Source: Trissonchulus latispiculum (taxonomy: Eukaryota > Nematoda > Enoplea > Enoplida > Ironidae). Taken from it: 64,000 bases of DNA. A program made the position numbers and the translations under genes. The stretch spans positions 93,208-157,207 of the forward strand of contig JASAND010028082.1 in assembly GCA_030248195.1 (NCBI GenBank). The letters are read 5' to 3'. The notes beneath the pieces were generated by a model. That model was not told the DNA's origin, searched no databases, and saw nothing but the letters and a program-made list of their open reading frames with translations. How positions within the stretch are numbered: position 1 is the first letter of the stretch; the number at the start of each line of letters is the position of its first letter. Shown in pieces: positions 31,290 through 43,041 of this stretch.

Positions 31290-32730
31290 GATTTGTTGCC
31301 ACTTCAAGTATTCGGAAGTTTGAGATCTTTTCTGGCGATCAGCAATTGTCTCAATTCTCAATTATTTTCAACTTGGTTCTGATCGACCCGCTATCCAACC
31401 ATACCTTGCGATACCTTTGATTGCAGGTAACTCAGTTGATTTTCGTTGAACCTCTTGAGTTTTCTGGCTGATGGCAATTCTATCCAGCAGGGCAGTTTTT
31501 TGTCGTTAGTGCTGCAGGACTGTCTATTTCATCAAGAATTTTTTGCATTTCCTGGAGTCGGGGATCGACTTGTAAATTTTCCACCTTTCGTTTGTAAACT
31601 GCGTAATCTTGAAGTGTCATTTTTTACTGGTTTCTTTTCTACTTCCTACTATTTTCCTACTTCAACATGTTTTTCAAAATTGTGATAACAAAAAACTTTT
31701 ATGGACCCAGTTTCTGGGTATTCAAACATAGCGTTGCCAACTCCAGACTCCTCAGGTGGTGCACCGTCGTTGGAAACCCCACCTTGATTATCACTCTCTG
31801 CCGCATATGGAAGCTTTCACTGGTCTGGACCTGCCTCGTTGTTGACACCGTACCGCCCAGTGTTCACTGTAAATGTAGTTTGAAGATATCGACCATACCA
31901 GAACTTAGAAGGCACTTCCATTCCTACTCCAATATCCACATGCCTCCAGACCGTTAGCTTAAGCTGCACAAATTTTCGCCTTCCGCTTAGTTGCAGGGAT
32001 GCTTATTAAGTAAGTAAATAAGTGTAAGAGTAAGTGGAGATGGCTGGAATTCGTGATTTTAGTGTTTTAGAGAGTTCGTGAGTGACTATACCGCTGAAAA
32101 ACTATACTGATTTCAGCCTGCCATACGATCCAGCAACTGCAATAAATTTAGCAACGTTTGTACAGCGATTATTTTCCTCAATAAACAGTCTGACATGACG
32201 TTTAGTAGTTGCAGCCATTCTGTCCGCTGGTCCTTTCCCGCTAGGTCCTCGCTGAACGTCCACCATATAACTGTAATTCCAGTACTTTCCGACATTGTTA
32301 GCATTGAAGTAATAGTTGGCGCTGAGTGATAACATCCTGCATTGTCACTTCTTGCTTGCTGATCCAACGCAACTTACTGCTTTCACTTATGTTAGGACAT
32401 GGCGGCAGATTGCCACAACAACAATTCCGTCTTGCTTTACGTGCTCGTCAAATGCATGGATAAAGGTTCTGGCATAATAACAGTTTGAGATTCTTCAGTA
32501 TCTGCATACTATGAAAAACCCTGAACATTTTACATGAACGACGCAGATGTGCCAAGAAATCCCAGTTTTGCCGTACCATGCTGACTGCTCTTCCCTTCCT
32601 GATGTAGAAATAAACTTCATGGCCCAATCATCATCATCATCAGTAAATATTAACAGGTCTTCTGCAAGTGTCATAATATAACTTAGTTTAAATACATAGT
32701 AATTGTATGTCAAAACAGTGTTAACACTGC
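31290..32730 (-). pseudogene. Uncharacterised zinc-finger / DDE-like family pseudogene
   Basis: Read right to left in several frames: WYGKTGISWHI (about 32570), ARTFIHAFDEHVKQDGIVVV (32430), SDNAGCYHSA (32330), VDVQRGPSGKGPADRMAA (32260), HVRLFIEE; then KFWYGRYLQTTF (31900) and SIKVFCYHNFEKHVEVGK (31660), which resembles a C2H2 finger whose cysteines are lost. A last stretch begins with ATG at 31620. Proteins with 'SDNAGCYH' and a trailing finger are widespread in invertebrate genomes and uncharacterised; the Asp-rich fold suggests an RNase H/transposase origin. At least four frame breaks. Confidence 0.55.
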
Positions 32731-32739
32731 TCATTCTAG

Positions 32740-33781
32740 CTGTGTCACTGTCAAAACACCCATTGCAACATTGTTACTTGATCGTGCGTATAGTATTAGT
32801 TTACTGAGCTGACAGTGCCAACAATTCATTCCCATATCAATGGTAAACTGTCACACAGATGTTAACACAAGTGTACTGAAAGATTGGCGCAATGCGGTAA
32901 ATGTATATGGCAGACAGTCACGCTAAACTGCAAAAGTCAGTTGCGTACTACAGCAAGGTACCGTATCCCAAGTCACACAAAAAAATGCCCTTTTTAGTAC
33001 ACATAGGGGTGTCTTGAGCCTACATTTTAAACCCCATGTTTAACCTTCCCTCGATTCCGTATCAAGTGCTGTAAACCATATACCCCAAAATCCACTAACT
33101 TCGTTGGAGTGTGAACCTGACATATAAAGTTGCCTTGGTCCCCCCTTAGGATTCGAAAAAAAATTTTTGTCTCCGATTTGGCTGAGAAGGTGCCCCTAGG
33201 GTAAATCGAGGTCGCTGATTTCAAAAATCGAATCGAGAGATCGATCCGATGGATCGATCGATCAGTAAAATTGATCGATCAAAAACGATCAAAAAAATTT
33301 TTATCTCCGATTTTCGCGAAAAGTCGCCCCTAGGGTAATTTGGGGGTGCTGGTTTGGGGGGAGGGGTAGAAAAAATTTTTTAGGGGGGAGGGTCGGCGAC
33401 CCCTCCATTTGTGGGGAGGGGTCCCCCCTAACACATCTATGCTCGATTTACCTTAGGGGCGACTTCTCAGCCAAATCGGAGGCAAAATTTTTCGAACCAT
33501 AAGGGGGACCAAGGCGAAAAAATCGCCCCCCCCCCCATCTAAATAAGTGCCGAAAAATTTTCGAGGGGGGGGGGGTCGGCGAAAAATCGGTTTTCCGTTA
33601 AAAAACTTTAAAAATTTTCCCACTTTTCACTTTTCATTTTCATTTCTAGCGATTTTTAAGGTAATTAAGCGAATTTTAGCAATTTTGTCGCTAATTTTTT
33701 GAAAATTTTAGAAGTTTTGGCAAAAAATTTACGAAAATGCAGGTAGGGGGTAGAAAAAATCTAGGGGGGAGGGTCGGCGTC
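32740..33781. other. Low-complexity repeats, no gene
   Basis: Two copies of an 'aaatttttgtctccgattt' phrase (33166, 33296), shared with element A near 3865; a GATC-rich stretch (33229-33290); and G/C runs from 33355 on. No coding sequence supported. Confidence 0.5.
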
Positions 33782-34299
33782 ATAGGTGTAAGGTGGGAGG
33801 GGGGGGGTTTGGGGGGGTGGTAGCCCCCCCAAGCCTTTTTTCAACCCTCCCCCAAAACTTTTTGGGGGGGGCCGCCCCCCCCCCCCCCCATCTGGGGGGA
33901 GGGGTAGTCAATGGCCAAAATTTGGGTATTTTTAGGGTAAATTTTGAAAAAATTTTCAGAAATGTCCAAATGTTTGGCTTACGTAAGCTGTTTATTATTA
34001 TTATGAGAAATACACGTTTTTAACTATTATGGATCTTATGACTCAATATTGGCCTTATTTTGGACTTGGAAACATGTTGGCTATCAAGTTTTTGAGTTTA
34101 AAACCATTGTCTAATGTTAAAATTATTTTATGGTTAGATGTTTTTTATCATTTGTAAACGGCTGAAAATGCGATTTTTGGCATAAAAAATGAAAAATTTT
34201 TGGGGGACGGTTGGGGGGGTCTTGGATGGGGGTCTCCAGAGGCCCCCCCAGAAAAGGTTGGGGGGAGCCTCCCCCACCCCAAATCTCCGTTACACCTAT
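33782..34299. mobile_element. Mutator-type MITE copy 1, 10-bp duplication
   Basis: Inverted ends ATAGGTGTAA / TTACACCTAT enclose 518 bases of G/C-run sequence and an AT-rich centre. The 10 bases outside are identical on both sides: GGTCGGCGTC at 33772-33781 and 34300-34309. A 9-11-bp duplication is characteristic of Mutator-like transposition. One end continues AGGTGGG, the other CGGAGATTTGGGG. No transposase. Confidence 0.85.
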
Positions 34300-34309
34300 G
34301 GTCGGCGTC

Positions 34310-36761
34310 GGCGGGCGACCCCTCCATTTGGGGAATTGGGAGGCGGGTCCCCCCGCCACCCTAACAAACCTATGGTGGAGGGGGGTTGGGGCAACCGGTT
34401 GGGGGTGGGGCATAGTTTCACCAGGGGGGGGGGGTTGGGGGGGTACTCCCCCCAAAATTTTCCACCAACTTAACCCCCCCCCCCAGATTTTTTGACTATC
34501 CCTCTGCCCACTTTTGGTTACCCCCCCCCAGCACTTTTTGGGGCCAAAAAGTTGGTCAAATTTTGCTAAAAAATGGTCAATTGTTGAAAACTTTTTCTCA
34601 AATTTTGGCTTAAAATCGGTTTAAAACGGTGGAAAAACGCCTACAACGATAAAAACAAGCCTTGTTTTGACAAAGAAAGCGTTAAAATACAGGTGGGGGT
34701 TTGAAAAATTTTCGAGGGAGGGTCGGCGAAAAGTTTCTCAATTTTCAGCAATTTTAGCGATTTTTATGGTATATACTTAAGCAAATTTTAGCAATTTTTC
34801 GCTAATTTTCTGAAAATTTTCGAATTTTTGGCTAAAAATTTGCAAAAATCCTGGTAGGGGGTTAAAAAGTTTTAGGGGGGATCGGCCGAAACCGATTTGG
34901 GGGGAGGAATAGAAACAATTTTTTAGGGAGAGGGTCGGTGACCAGGGTTGGGAGTCTCGGTCTCGGTCTCGCCCAAAAGCCGAGACTTTTTTAGTCTCGG
35001 TCTCGGTCTCGGACCGAGACCGGAAGTTTTTTGAAAACATCAAGTTTCAGGGAAAATTTTAAATCAATGCACCGAAAATTAACAGACGAAGTGCGGAAAC
35101 CGTATGTTTATATATGTGTTAAAGTCCCTAATACTGGGCCATAGGTGTGGCTGGCGAAAAAATTGGGGGTGGGCGTTCAGAAAAAAGTAGGGAGGGGGGT
35201 TTGGCGAAAAAGGGGAGGGAGGGGGGGTCGCGAAAAGTCGATTTGGGGGGAGGGGTAAGAAAAATTTTCTAGGGGGGGGGTCGGCGAAAATTTCGAAAAA
35301 AAGTCGGTCTCGGTAAAATCTCGGTAAAATCTCGGTCTCGCCCAACCCTGTCGGTGACCGCTTCATTTGGGGGAAAGGGCCGGGAGGGGTCTCCCCCTAA
35401 CACACCTACGTCCTCCCCCCCCCAAAATTTTTGCCCAATTTTACCCCCTCCCAGAAGTTTTGACACACCCTCCTGGGTTTACTTTAGGCGAAAAAAAGTG
35501 GGGGGGGGCCCACTAGTGGGGGGGGAGGTCGAAAAGTGGGGGGGGAAATAAAATGGGCTAAAAATGCCAAAAATACCGTATAAAAAGCCTGTTTTCTACA
35601 TATACTGCTATAACTAAGCTTAAAAGTGCTCAAAAATTGAGTTTTAGCACCAAAAAAGACGATTTTTGACCAAAAATTTCCGGCGAAGCCGGAAAAATTT
35701 TTAAAATTTTGACCAAAAATCCTAAAAATTTGGCATTTTCTGGGCACCTTAGGGTGGGTGGGGGGGGGAAGCCCAAAAAAGTGGGGGTGGGGCGGAGTGG
35801 GGGGGGGGGAAGAGGTCGAGTGGGGGGGGAACCCGAAAAGTGGGGGGAGGGGGGCGCCCCCCCCCAGTAAAGTAAACCCAGCCCTCCCCCAACTTTCCAC
35901 ACGAAGCCCATTTCTAGAAAATTAATTAGAAATTAGAAATAAAATAATTTTTTCCGCTTGTTTTCTAATTGTTTTCTACATTTCTCTAAATGTTTTCAAA
36001 TTTTTTTCTAAATGATTTTCTAATTACAAATCAATTAGAAAACAAAATCGATATAACTTCTACATAATTGTTTTCTGATTGTTTTTAAATGTTTTCTTGA
36101 CTAGAAAACAATTCGAGAATTCAAATATTTTTCTAATTGTTTTCTAATTGATATCTAATTAGGAAAAATGAAAATATGCCATTTTTTCCAATTGTTGTCT
36201 AACTGTTTTCTAACTCGGGAAATACCATGAAAAATTATGGTGGTTCACGTTGTGCAGCCTAATTGATGGTTTTTTCATGCTAGCCAAACCCGATTCTTAT
36301 ATTATGTACTGGGCTTATTCTAGGGAATTTTTCTTGGGGGGGCCCTCGGGGGCGAGTCATTCTTGGGGGGGGGGCGAAAATTTTTCAAATTTTTTCTAAA
36401 GCATATTTTTATAGTAATCGCCAAAAAGTTCGTTTTTAGTGCAAAAATAGTGCTTAAATCGACTAAGAATCTCCGGCAAAGCCGGAAAATTTTTGAAAAT
36501 TTTAGCTTCTCAGCGATTTTTTCAGGGTAAATGTTGGTACCAAAAGGGGCACCCACTTTTTGGGGGGGGCGATTTTTTTGGGGGGGGGAAGATTTTTGGG
36601 GGGGAAGGGTGTTTATGGGGGGGCCCCCCCCCCCCCCCATCCCCACTAGAACAAGCCCAGATGTATATTTAAATTGTCAAAAGTGCATAGTATTGGATTT
36701 AGCACAGTTTATATATACTTTGAGAAAAGCTTGGATATGGGGGGTGAATCAGGGTTTGGCA
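34310..36761. repeat. G-run/C-run repeat field
   Basis: Dozens of runs of 6-12 G or C alternate with AT-rich phrases such as 'ggcgaaaattttt' and hairpins CCGGCGAAGCCGG (35682) and CCGGCAAAGCCGG (36472). A segment 35930-36200 repeats 'tgttttctaatt'. Proline- and glycine-rich frames here are products of the runs and not genes. Many G-runs are spaced closely enough for G-quadruplexes. Confidence 0.7.
34954..35031. repeat. (GTCTCG)n hexanucleotide repeat
   Basis: Repeated GTCTCG with an inverted CCGAGAC copy in the middle; a second short run is at 35303-35345. Confidence 0.85.
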
Positions 36762-36979
36762 TATAGGTGTAACGGAGATTTGGGGTGGGGAAGGCTTCCC
36801 CCCCCAACTTTTTCTGACTTTTTTGAAAATTTTTGCAAAATTTACCCTAAAATTACTCAAAATTTGACCAATTGTGACTGCTCTCCCCCCGTTGGGGGGG
36901 GGAACGTCTTCCCCCCAAAGTTTTGGGGGAGGGTTGAAAAAAGGGCTGGGGGGGCTACACCCCCCACCTTACACCTATA
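36762..36979. mobile_element. Mutator-type MITE copy 2, 10-bp duplication
   Basis: Ends TATAGGTGTAA and TTACACCTATA; flanks GGGTTTGGCA at 36752-36761 and 36980-36989 are identical. Same family as copy 1, in the opposite orientation, 218 bases long with the same 'cggagatttggggtgggg' end. Confidence 0.9.
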
Positions 36980-37265
36980 GGGTTTGGCATAGGTGTACCT
37001 TGAGAAAACGTTGGGGGGGGTAGCCGAAATTAGGGTAGGTGGGGTCAGCCGTTTTGAGGTGGGGTGGGGTCCGGAAAAATCGAATTTGGGGGGGGTAAAA
37101 ATTTTTTGTCAAAAATTCAGAAAAAATTCGCAAATTCGCTAAAAAAGCGTTATTTCCAACTAAAAATCAACAATATTTCTTCATTTTTGCTCATTTGTTC
37201 GAAAAAACTTGGATTTTTTCCAAAAATTTCGAATTTTTCCAAAAAATTTAGAATTTTTACTGATC

Positions 37266-39065
37266 AGGTAGTGCGCGTTAGCGCACTACCTAGAATAGGG
37301 AAATTAAGGGAGTTTGCGGCTTTTTAATAACTCATGGAGGAGTGGACCGATCGGGCTCAAACTCGCTGTGTGAAGAGCCTATGGGCAGGGGTACATGTTG
37401 TGAAAATTTGAGCCGAATCGGTTGAGCCAATCTCGAGATATGCAAATGAGGCGAACATTTTTTCTCATTGGAGGACCCCTCCAAAGTGGTCCCAGCGGCC
37501 TGTGGCGCCCTGACTAGAGTCCGGACCGGTCCCAAATCGGTTTTTCTAAGTTTGGTATCAGGCAAAAGTGGCTCAAATTCGCATAAAAGAGCCTGCTATT
37601 TAGATTTCTATGTCCCCACGCGGCGCCGCTACCCCCCTCCCCATCCGCACATCATCTGCCATTCAGAAAATTGCGTTAAACACTCATTTGCGTTCACAAA
37701 TTCGCATATAAGAGCCGCTATTTAAATCTCTGTGTCCCCACGCGCGCCGCTGCCCCCCCCCCCCCCCACAAATATCGGCAACCGATCAGAAAATTGCGTT
37801 AAACACTCATTTGCGTTCTCAAATTCGCATATAAGAGCCGCTATGTAAATCTCTGTGTCGCTACCCCCCCCCCCCCATCCGCACATCATCGGCCATTCAG
37901 AAAATTGCGTTAAACACTCATTTGCGTTCACAAATTCGCATATAAGAGCCTGCTATTTACAGTACATGCCAAAGAAAAGGGCCTGTTTTGATCTCTATCC
38001 CCACGCGGCGCCGCTACCCCCCCCCCATTCGCACATCAGCCATTCAGAAAATTGCGTTAAACACTCATTTGCGTTCTCAAATTCGCATATAAGAGCCTGC
38101 TATTTAAATCTCTGTGCCCCCACGCGCGCCGCTACCCCCCACCCTTTCGCACATCTTCAGCCACACTTTAACAAGGGGGGGGGGGTATGGGGGGGGTACG
38201 GGACCCCTCAAAAATTGGAGGTTCGGTACAAGGGCTACCAAAATCAGGGCCAAGGGACAAGGGACAGTGCCAGGAAAGACAGGTGAAATTAAAAATTAAT
38301 GCAAATTTTAGCCGAAAATAGCCAAAATTTAGAAAAATTTCCAAAAATTGCGAAAAATTGTTTATTTTGCTCTCAAATGGCCTTAAAATAGCTAATTCTG
38401 TGCTAAATTTTCTTAAAACTTGTGAAAATTTTATGTTTTTAAGAATATTTTCTGCTTGGACCCTCCCCCCCAAATTTGGGATAAGGTACAAGGGCGGGTA
38501 AAATTTGGGCTAAACAGGTACAGGACCCCTCAGGAATCGGTACCCTTGTTAATGTATGTCTTCAGCCATTCAGAAAATTGCGTTAAACACTCATTTGCGT
38601 TCTCAAATTCGCATATCAGAGCCTGCTATTTACAATACATGCCAAAGAAAAGGGCCTACTTTGATCTCTATCCCCACGCGGCGCCGCTACCCCCCCCCCC
38701 CCCATCCGCACATCATCAGCCTTTCAGAAAATTGCGTTAAAAACTCATTTGCGTTCTCAAATTCGCATATAAGAGCCGCTATTTAAATCTCTGTGTCGCT
38801 ACCCCCCCCCATCCGCACATCATCAGCCATTCAGAAAATTGCGTTAAACGCTCATTTGCGTTCACAAATTCGCATATAAGAGCCTGCTATTTACAGTACA
38901 TGCCAACGAAAAGGGCCTATTTTGATCTCTATCCCCACGCGGCGCCGCTACCCCCCCCCCCCATTCGCACATCAGCCATTCAGAAAATTGCGTTAAACAC
39001 TCATTTGCGTTCTCAAATTCGCATATAAGAGCCGCTATCATAGGGGTCGCGGTAGCGACCCCTAT
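37266..39065. mobile_element. Hairpin-bounded satellite-carrying element (Helitron-like?)
   Basis: An 11-bp stem with loop GTTA (AGGTAGTGCGC, 37266-37291) stands before, and an 11-bp stem with loop GGTA (ATAGGGGTCGC, 39040-39065) directly after, a set of tandem units of about 105-150 bases. Units share 'cagaaaattgcgttaaacac' and 'gcatataagagcc'; copies begin near 37664, 37788, 37897, 38041, 38568, 38725, 38830 and 38977. Unit spacers carry C-runs of varying length. An unrelated AT-rich stretch (38165-38560) splits the array. Non-autonomous Helitron relatives in invertebrates often carry tandem repeats and terminal hairpins; the assignment is tentative. Confidence 0.5.
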
Positions 39066-39599
39066 AATATGAGTGAAAATGGTCGAATGACCGTGTAAAA
39101 CAAGGCTGCGCAGAAACTTCCTCGTTTGCCTATAATCTCTTGTTCATTAAATTAGTAGCTTGTACTTCTGATTTCTTTAGGCCTAGTGGACTAGTTAGGT
39201 CAGCTTTAGCTTTACTAGGTAGGAGTTGAGTATTGGTGGACTTGCAGTTTAAAGTTAGTATTGGTGGACTTGCAGTTTAAAGTTAGTATTGGTGGACTTG
39301 CGGTTTAAAGTTAGTGTTGGTGGACTTGTGGACTAGACCATTGCCACTGTTGGTTTCTCGAGCGCAGAGCGAAGAGAAACCCAGGATTGTAACCAACTTG
39401 CTACAGTAAGACCCGTGAAGCACTTTACGATCCCCATAAGGTGGACCATCCCGGATCGGGCACGCACTAAACCAGGCTGCTTGGTTCGACGGATATAAGA
39501 GTTGCTTTTGCTTCTCGTGTTCACCTGGCTGTAGTGTTTCAGTGTACCTCTCAATCTCAGCTACAGTAGCCCATAAGTTAAAGTTAATCTTTGGTGGAC
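39066..39599. other. No recognised gene; contains 28-bp tandem repeat
   Basis: A 28-base unit ('ttggtggacttgcagtttaa...') is repeated nearly four times at 39234-39330, and a stray piece recurs near 39585. Otherwise nothing supported. Confidence 0.6.
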
Positions 39600-40160
39600 T
39601 CTTCAAACCTTTTACTCTTAACCAGATTCACTACAGATGTTCATTTGAAGCTCGTTCACGACGTCTTATTGACAAACAAAAGACTGCATCAAATGAACAG
39701 ATAACTGCCAGAAAATTGTCAAATTTGCGAGTAAAATTTGCTGATTTTTGTCCCAGAGGATCTAATTCACACATTCGTCGAATGTGAGCGAATTAGATCC
39801 TTCTGGCTCAAAATTGAAGAGTTGGTCAAAGCCGTATCGGTGCCCTCCCGGCAATTCTCCCAAAGAAATTTGACCCCGCAGGAAAAGCTTTTGGGGGTGG
39901 TGATCCGGAAAAATCCGAAGCTTTTGGTAAATTTGAACCTGCTAATTCAGCAGGCTCAATGGGCAATTTGGTACACAAGATCTATCTACAGAGACCAGCA
40001 AAGATTAGTGGAAATTTGGGATGTTTTTCTAAGGTCCCTAGGGAGAATTGCCAGGAACGCAAGCGCGCTTTTTGGGCTAACTTCAATCCAGAAAATTACT
40101 GGAGATTTCGCAATTTTTGAAATTAATAATTTAGCAATTTTGGAGCTTAGAGAATTTTAA
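39600..40160 (+). pseudogene. LINE (non-LTR) ORF2 C-terminal fragment
   Basis: After a frame change near 39745 the reading has HTFVECERIRSFWLKIEEL and AQWAIWYTRSIY, the 'H.F.EC..I..FW' and 'A.WAIW.TR' pattern of the Cys/His-rich region and tail after the RT of many non-LTR retrotransposons. The upstream part (39655-39745) would be the preceding CxxC region. The RT itself is absent. It ends at TAA 40158-40160. Confidence 0.55.
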
Positions 40161-41074
40161 AACTACTTTCCAGAATTTCGGAGCTAATCTCCAATGAATC
40201 CAGAAAAATTTAGCCTTAGCTGAAATTCGACAGGAATATGCAAATTAACTAGAAAGGTATTAAGGCCCGGAACTTGAAATTCTAAGTCAGCGCAGAATGG
40301 AAGCTAAACAAGTGTGAGATAAAATGTGTGAGAAAACTTTGTAATCTAAATCAAGTTTTGGGGCCAAAAATCTTCTATAGAATCGGAAAAATCGGGATTT
40401 TTTAGCCCAGATATGGGCTAAGTCCAAAAACCACCCCCCGGCGGAACCTAGAAGAGTCGGACCCCCCAGAAAAGGTCCCCCAGAGTCGACCCCCCAAGTT
40501 CAACCATCCCCCAGTCACCAGTTCAGTCTGTTTCAACTCTGTTCCATCAATTCATACCATATAATTAATTTATAATTAGATTAAATTATCCTAGGGGGCC
40601 CCTAAACAATCACACTTTAACGAAATTTATTCACATGGCTTTTAAATGTTGGGCGCTTTGTTTCATTAAGTCGACAGATTCGGTTTGTTGTCAGATTTCA
40701 GCAATATTTGGCGAGATCTCCATCCAGTTCAGTGATGTATAGTGCTCAAAATGGGCCATGGTAGCACCAAGTTTACCAAAACTTGGTAAAAATCTGCAAT
40801 TTTGGCCTTTCGGCCCCAGTGCATAATACGGCAGATAGTAGTGAAATGGGCTGCACAGCAAAAAGTGCAGCCCACTTCTGAGACAAAAATTGCAAAAATG
40901 AAGCCAAAAAGAAAGTTGTTGCAAAGGTTTTTTGGCCCGACTTCCGGCCTGTCAATCACCGGAATCGATACCGCGCCTGCACTATTACGCATATGCAGGC
41001 GAGCAAGGCAGCCACAGCATGCCTTGTAGAAGGAAAACAAAAGGAAAAATTAACGAAAACATCTTCTTGTAAGA
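40161..41074. other. No recognised gene
   Basis: Short C-run phrases at 40430-40510. The overlapping frames at 40690-41040 on both strands lack any recognisable family and I do not support them. Confidence 0.4.
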
Positions 41075-41144
41075 GTCAGGATGGCCGAGTGGTTAGTGCG
41101 TCCGACTAAGAAGTCGAAGTGTGGGTTCGATTCCCACTCCTGGC
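41075..41144 (+). tRNA. tRNA-like gene (Leu-AAG-like), irregular arms
   Basis: A 7-bp acceptor stem pairs GTCAGGA (41075-41081) with TCCTGGC (41138-41144), and a perfect T arm GTGGG-TTCGATT-CCCAC lies at 41121-41137. A box TGGCCGAGTGG and B box GGTTCGATTCC match the pol III promoter. TTTTTT follows at 41151. The 70-base length leaves no long variable arm, although the acceptor and D-region resemble class II tRNA-Leu. The D stem is weak and the anticodon stem does not pair properly around CTAAGAA. It may be a decayed tRNA or a SINE head. Confidence 0.6.
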
Positions 41145-41150
41145 TAAAGT

Positions 41151-41156
41151 TTTTTC
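41151..41156 (+). terminator. Pol III T-run terminator
   Basis: Six T residues seven bases after the tRNA-like 3' end. Confidence 0.5.
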
Positions 41157-42133
41157 CAATAAGCTTCTACTCGGCTACATATTTAGAAACCCGGTTAAAG
41201 CAAAGAATGGACAAATTGCAAGAATATTGAGCATTTTTGTTAAACCTTCATGAAAATGTAATCTATGACCGTATACATGATAGCATTATTAATATTGTCA
41301 TGAGAATTTATGAACGAGCACTGTCCCATAGTTGTCATAAAATTATGTTTTGCAGTAATCTTACTGCCTACTGTACATAAAAATGTATTGAATTTGCGAC
41401 TGCTTTTCTACCGTATGCGTAAAATTTTCATGTACAATAAACAAATAGTTTTCCAGAAATCGAAAAAATTATTTTTTTCGAAATTAAAATTTTTTGAGGT
41501 ATTTGAACTCAGCGAGGTCGAAAACACCCCCACAAAAGATTTCAACTCAATTAATGAAGGTTTGCGACTTCTATGGCTGCATAAAGCCTCTACACAGGAT
41601 CCGACAGACTGAAAATGGCGGTTTCGGCAATTTTTGAAGATTAAAGTTGACATAAAATTTTTTTCACGCGGCAGAATTCCTTGCCATTTGGCACAAATGA
41701 GTACTCCATAGGGTCTCCTTTTATGCCAAATTACAGCCTCATAGCTCGCACCAGTAATAAAATTTTCCTTTCGTTAGCCAAAAATTTTTAAATTTTTGCC
41801 GAAACTTCAACTTTGAAGAGTAATTCCCTTAAATGCAGATAAGATACAGACATCTAGTACCTTTCTGCAGGTAGGGACATATGTGCCAAATCATATTGGC
41901 GAATGACAGCTTTGAAGCTTGGGCCTAGCAGTCAGCAGAAATTTTTAATTAATTATGTTGGTAGTTGCGAAAAATGGGTGGTCAGGCACATAAACGCGAC
42001 GGCTGCACATGGCTGGAAGGCAACTAAGATCTCAGTACCCGATATTTTTTTGACCACACCCATGCTCTATATCTTCGCCAAAAAGTAGGCCAATCGGACA
42101 AAGTCGGGGCAAGTCGATTTTAGTAGCCCCCCC
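41157..42133. other. No recognised gene; tail resembles a TTAA element
   Basis: The interval ends 'tagtagcccccccTTAA' (42121-42137), like the right end of element A, so an element end may lie here; its left end was not found. Confidence 0.35.
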
Positions 42134-43010
42134 TTAAGGTGCTGGTTCTGGTATTTGCAGCAAATTTTGAAAGACTGTAATTTGCTCAATTTTTGGTGTT
42201 CAACGATAATTTTTACATCATTTGAAAGCTTAGAATGTGCTTGTTACAACTAGGTACAGTATAGCTGTCTCATTTCAACTCTTCGGCTTAAACAACATGA
42301 AATTTGAACAACAACTTGCAATAACATGAAAACAATTTTTGAACATGGATTTCTCGAAGTGTGGGAAAGCTAAAGAAAAGCGACCAGTTCAGGCTTCAAA
42401 AGAAACGTCTTCCCGAGGGCTATTTTTTCTGAAATTGTTTAACGAGTAAAGAATCTTAAGATTTAGAGAAAAACGTAAATATTGTCCGATTTTCGTCAAA
42501 ATTTTCAAGTTTGGACGCTTATTTTTCTCGAACTGAAAGACAAAACGCAAAACCATGAAAAATAGCCCTCGACAATTTGTAATGAAGCGGGTAGGATTGG
42601 GATTCCAAAATTCCGTTGCAGTCTGTCACGACTACTGACTCTTGGGATATCAACCACTTCGAGTACACGGAAGGCTGACGCGTTTATCGGTGAGGATAAA
42701 CTTAGGCACAGGATCTTCGGAAGGTGATTTGTCCAGATCCAAAGATTCCTTGCGGTCAACCTGGACGGGGTCTAGGTGTGAGTTCGTTTGATGAAGACAG
42801 GGGTTCAATGTATACCAAAGGCAAGCGGGGTCGACACTTGCTGTGTAGGACGGATGAATCAGGTCTGTATCAAAGAACACTGATTGGCGATCCTGATTAT
42901 CAAATCAAGATCCTGGATAGATGATGGCGATGTCTTTGTAGGGACCAAGGGTTCAATCTTAGTCACTTACCTTTACTGGGGCTCCGAATCCGAACTTGAT
43001 CTGATCCTTA

Positions 43011-43041
43011 TGCCCTAGTTAATAGATCCAGTAATAGGGCA
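43011..43041. repeat. Stem-loop TGCCCTA/TAGGGCA
   Basis: 7-bp stem with a 17-base loop inside element D. Confidence 0.5.

Noticed and set aside
34123..37000. Several Pro/Gly-rich frames of 60-150 codons
   Set aside because: Produced by G/C homopolymer runs and noncoding repeats; no family resemblance.
37266..39065. CRISPR-like array
   Set aside because: Units are long, degenerate and tandem, without unique spacers, in an animal genome.
40691..41040. Overlapping frames of 60-103 codons on both strands
   Set aside because: No family, no codon pattern, mutual overlap.
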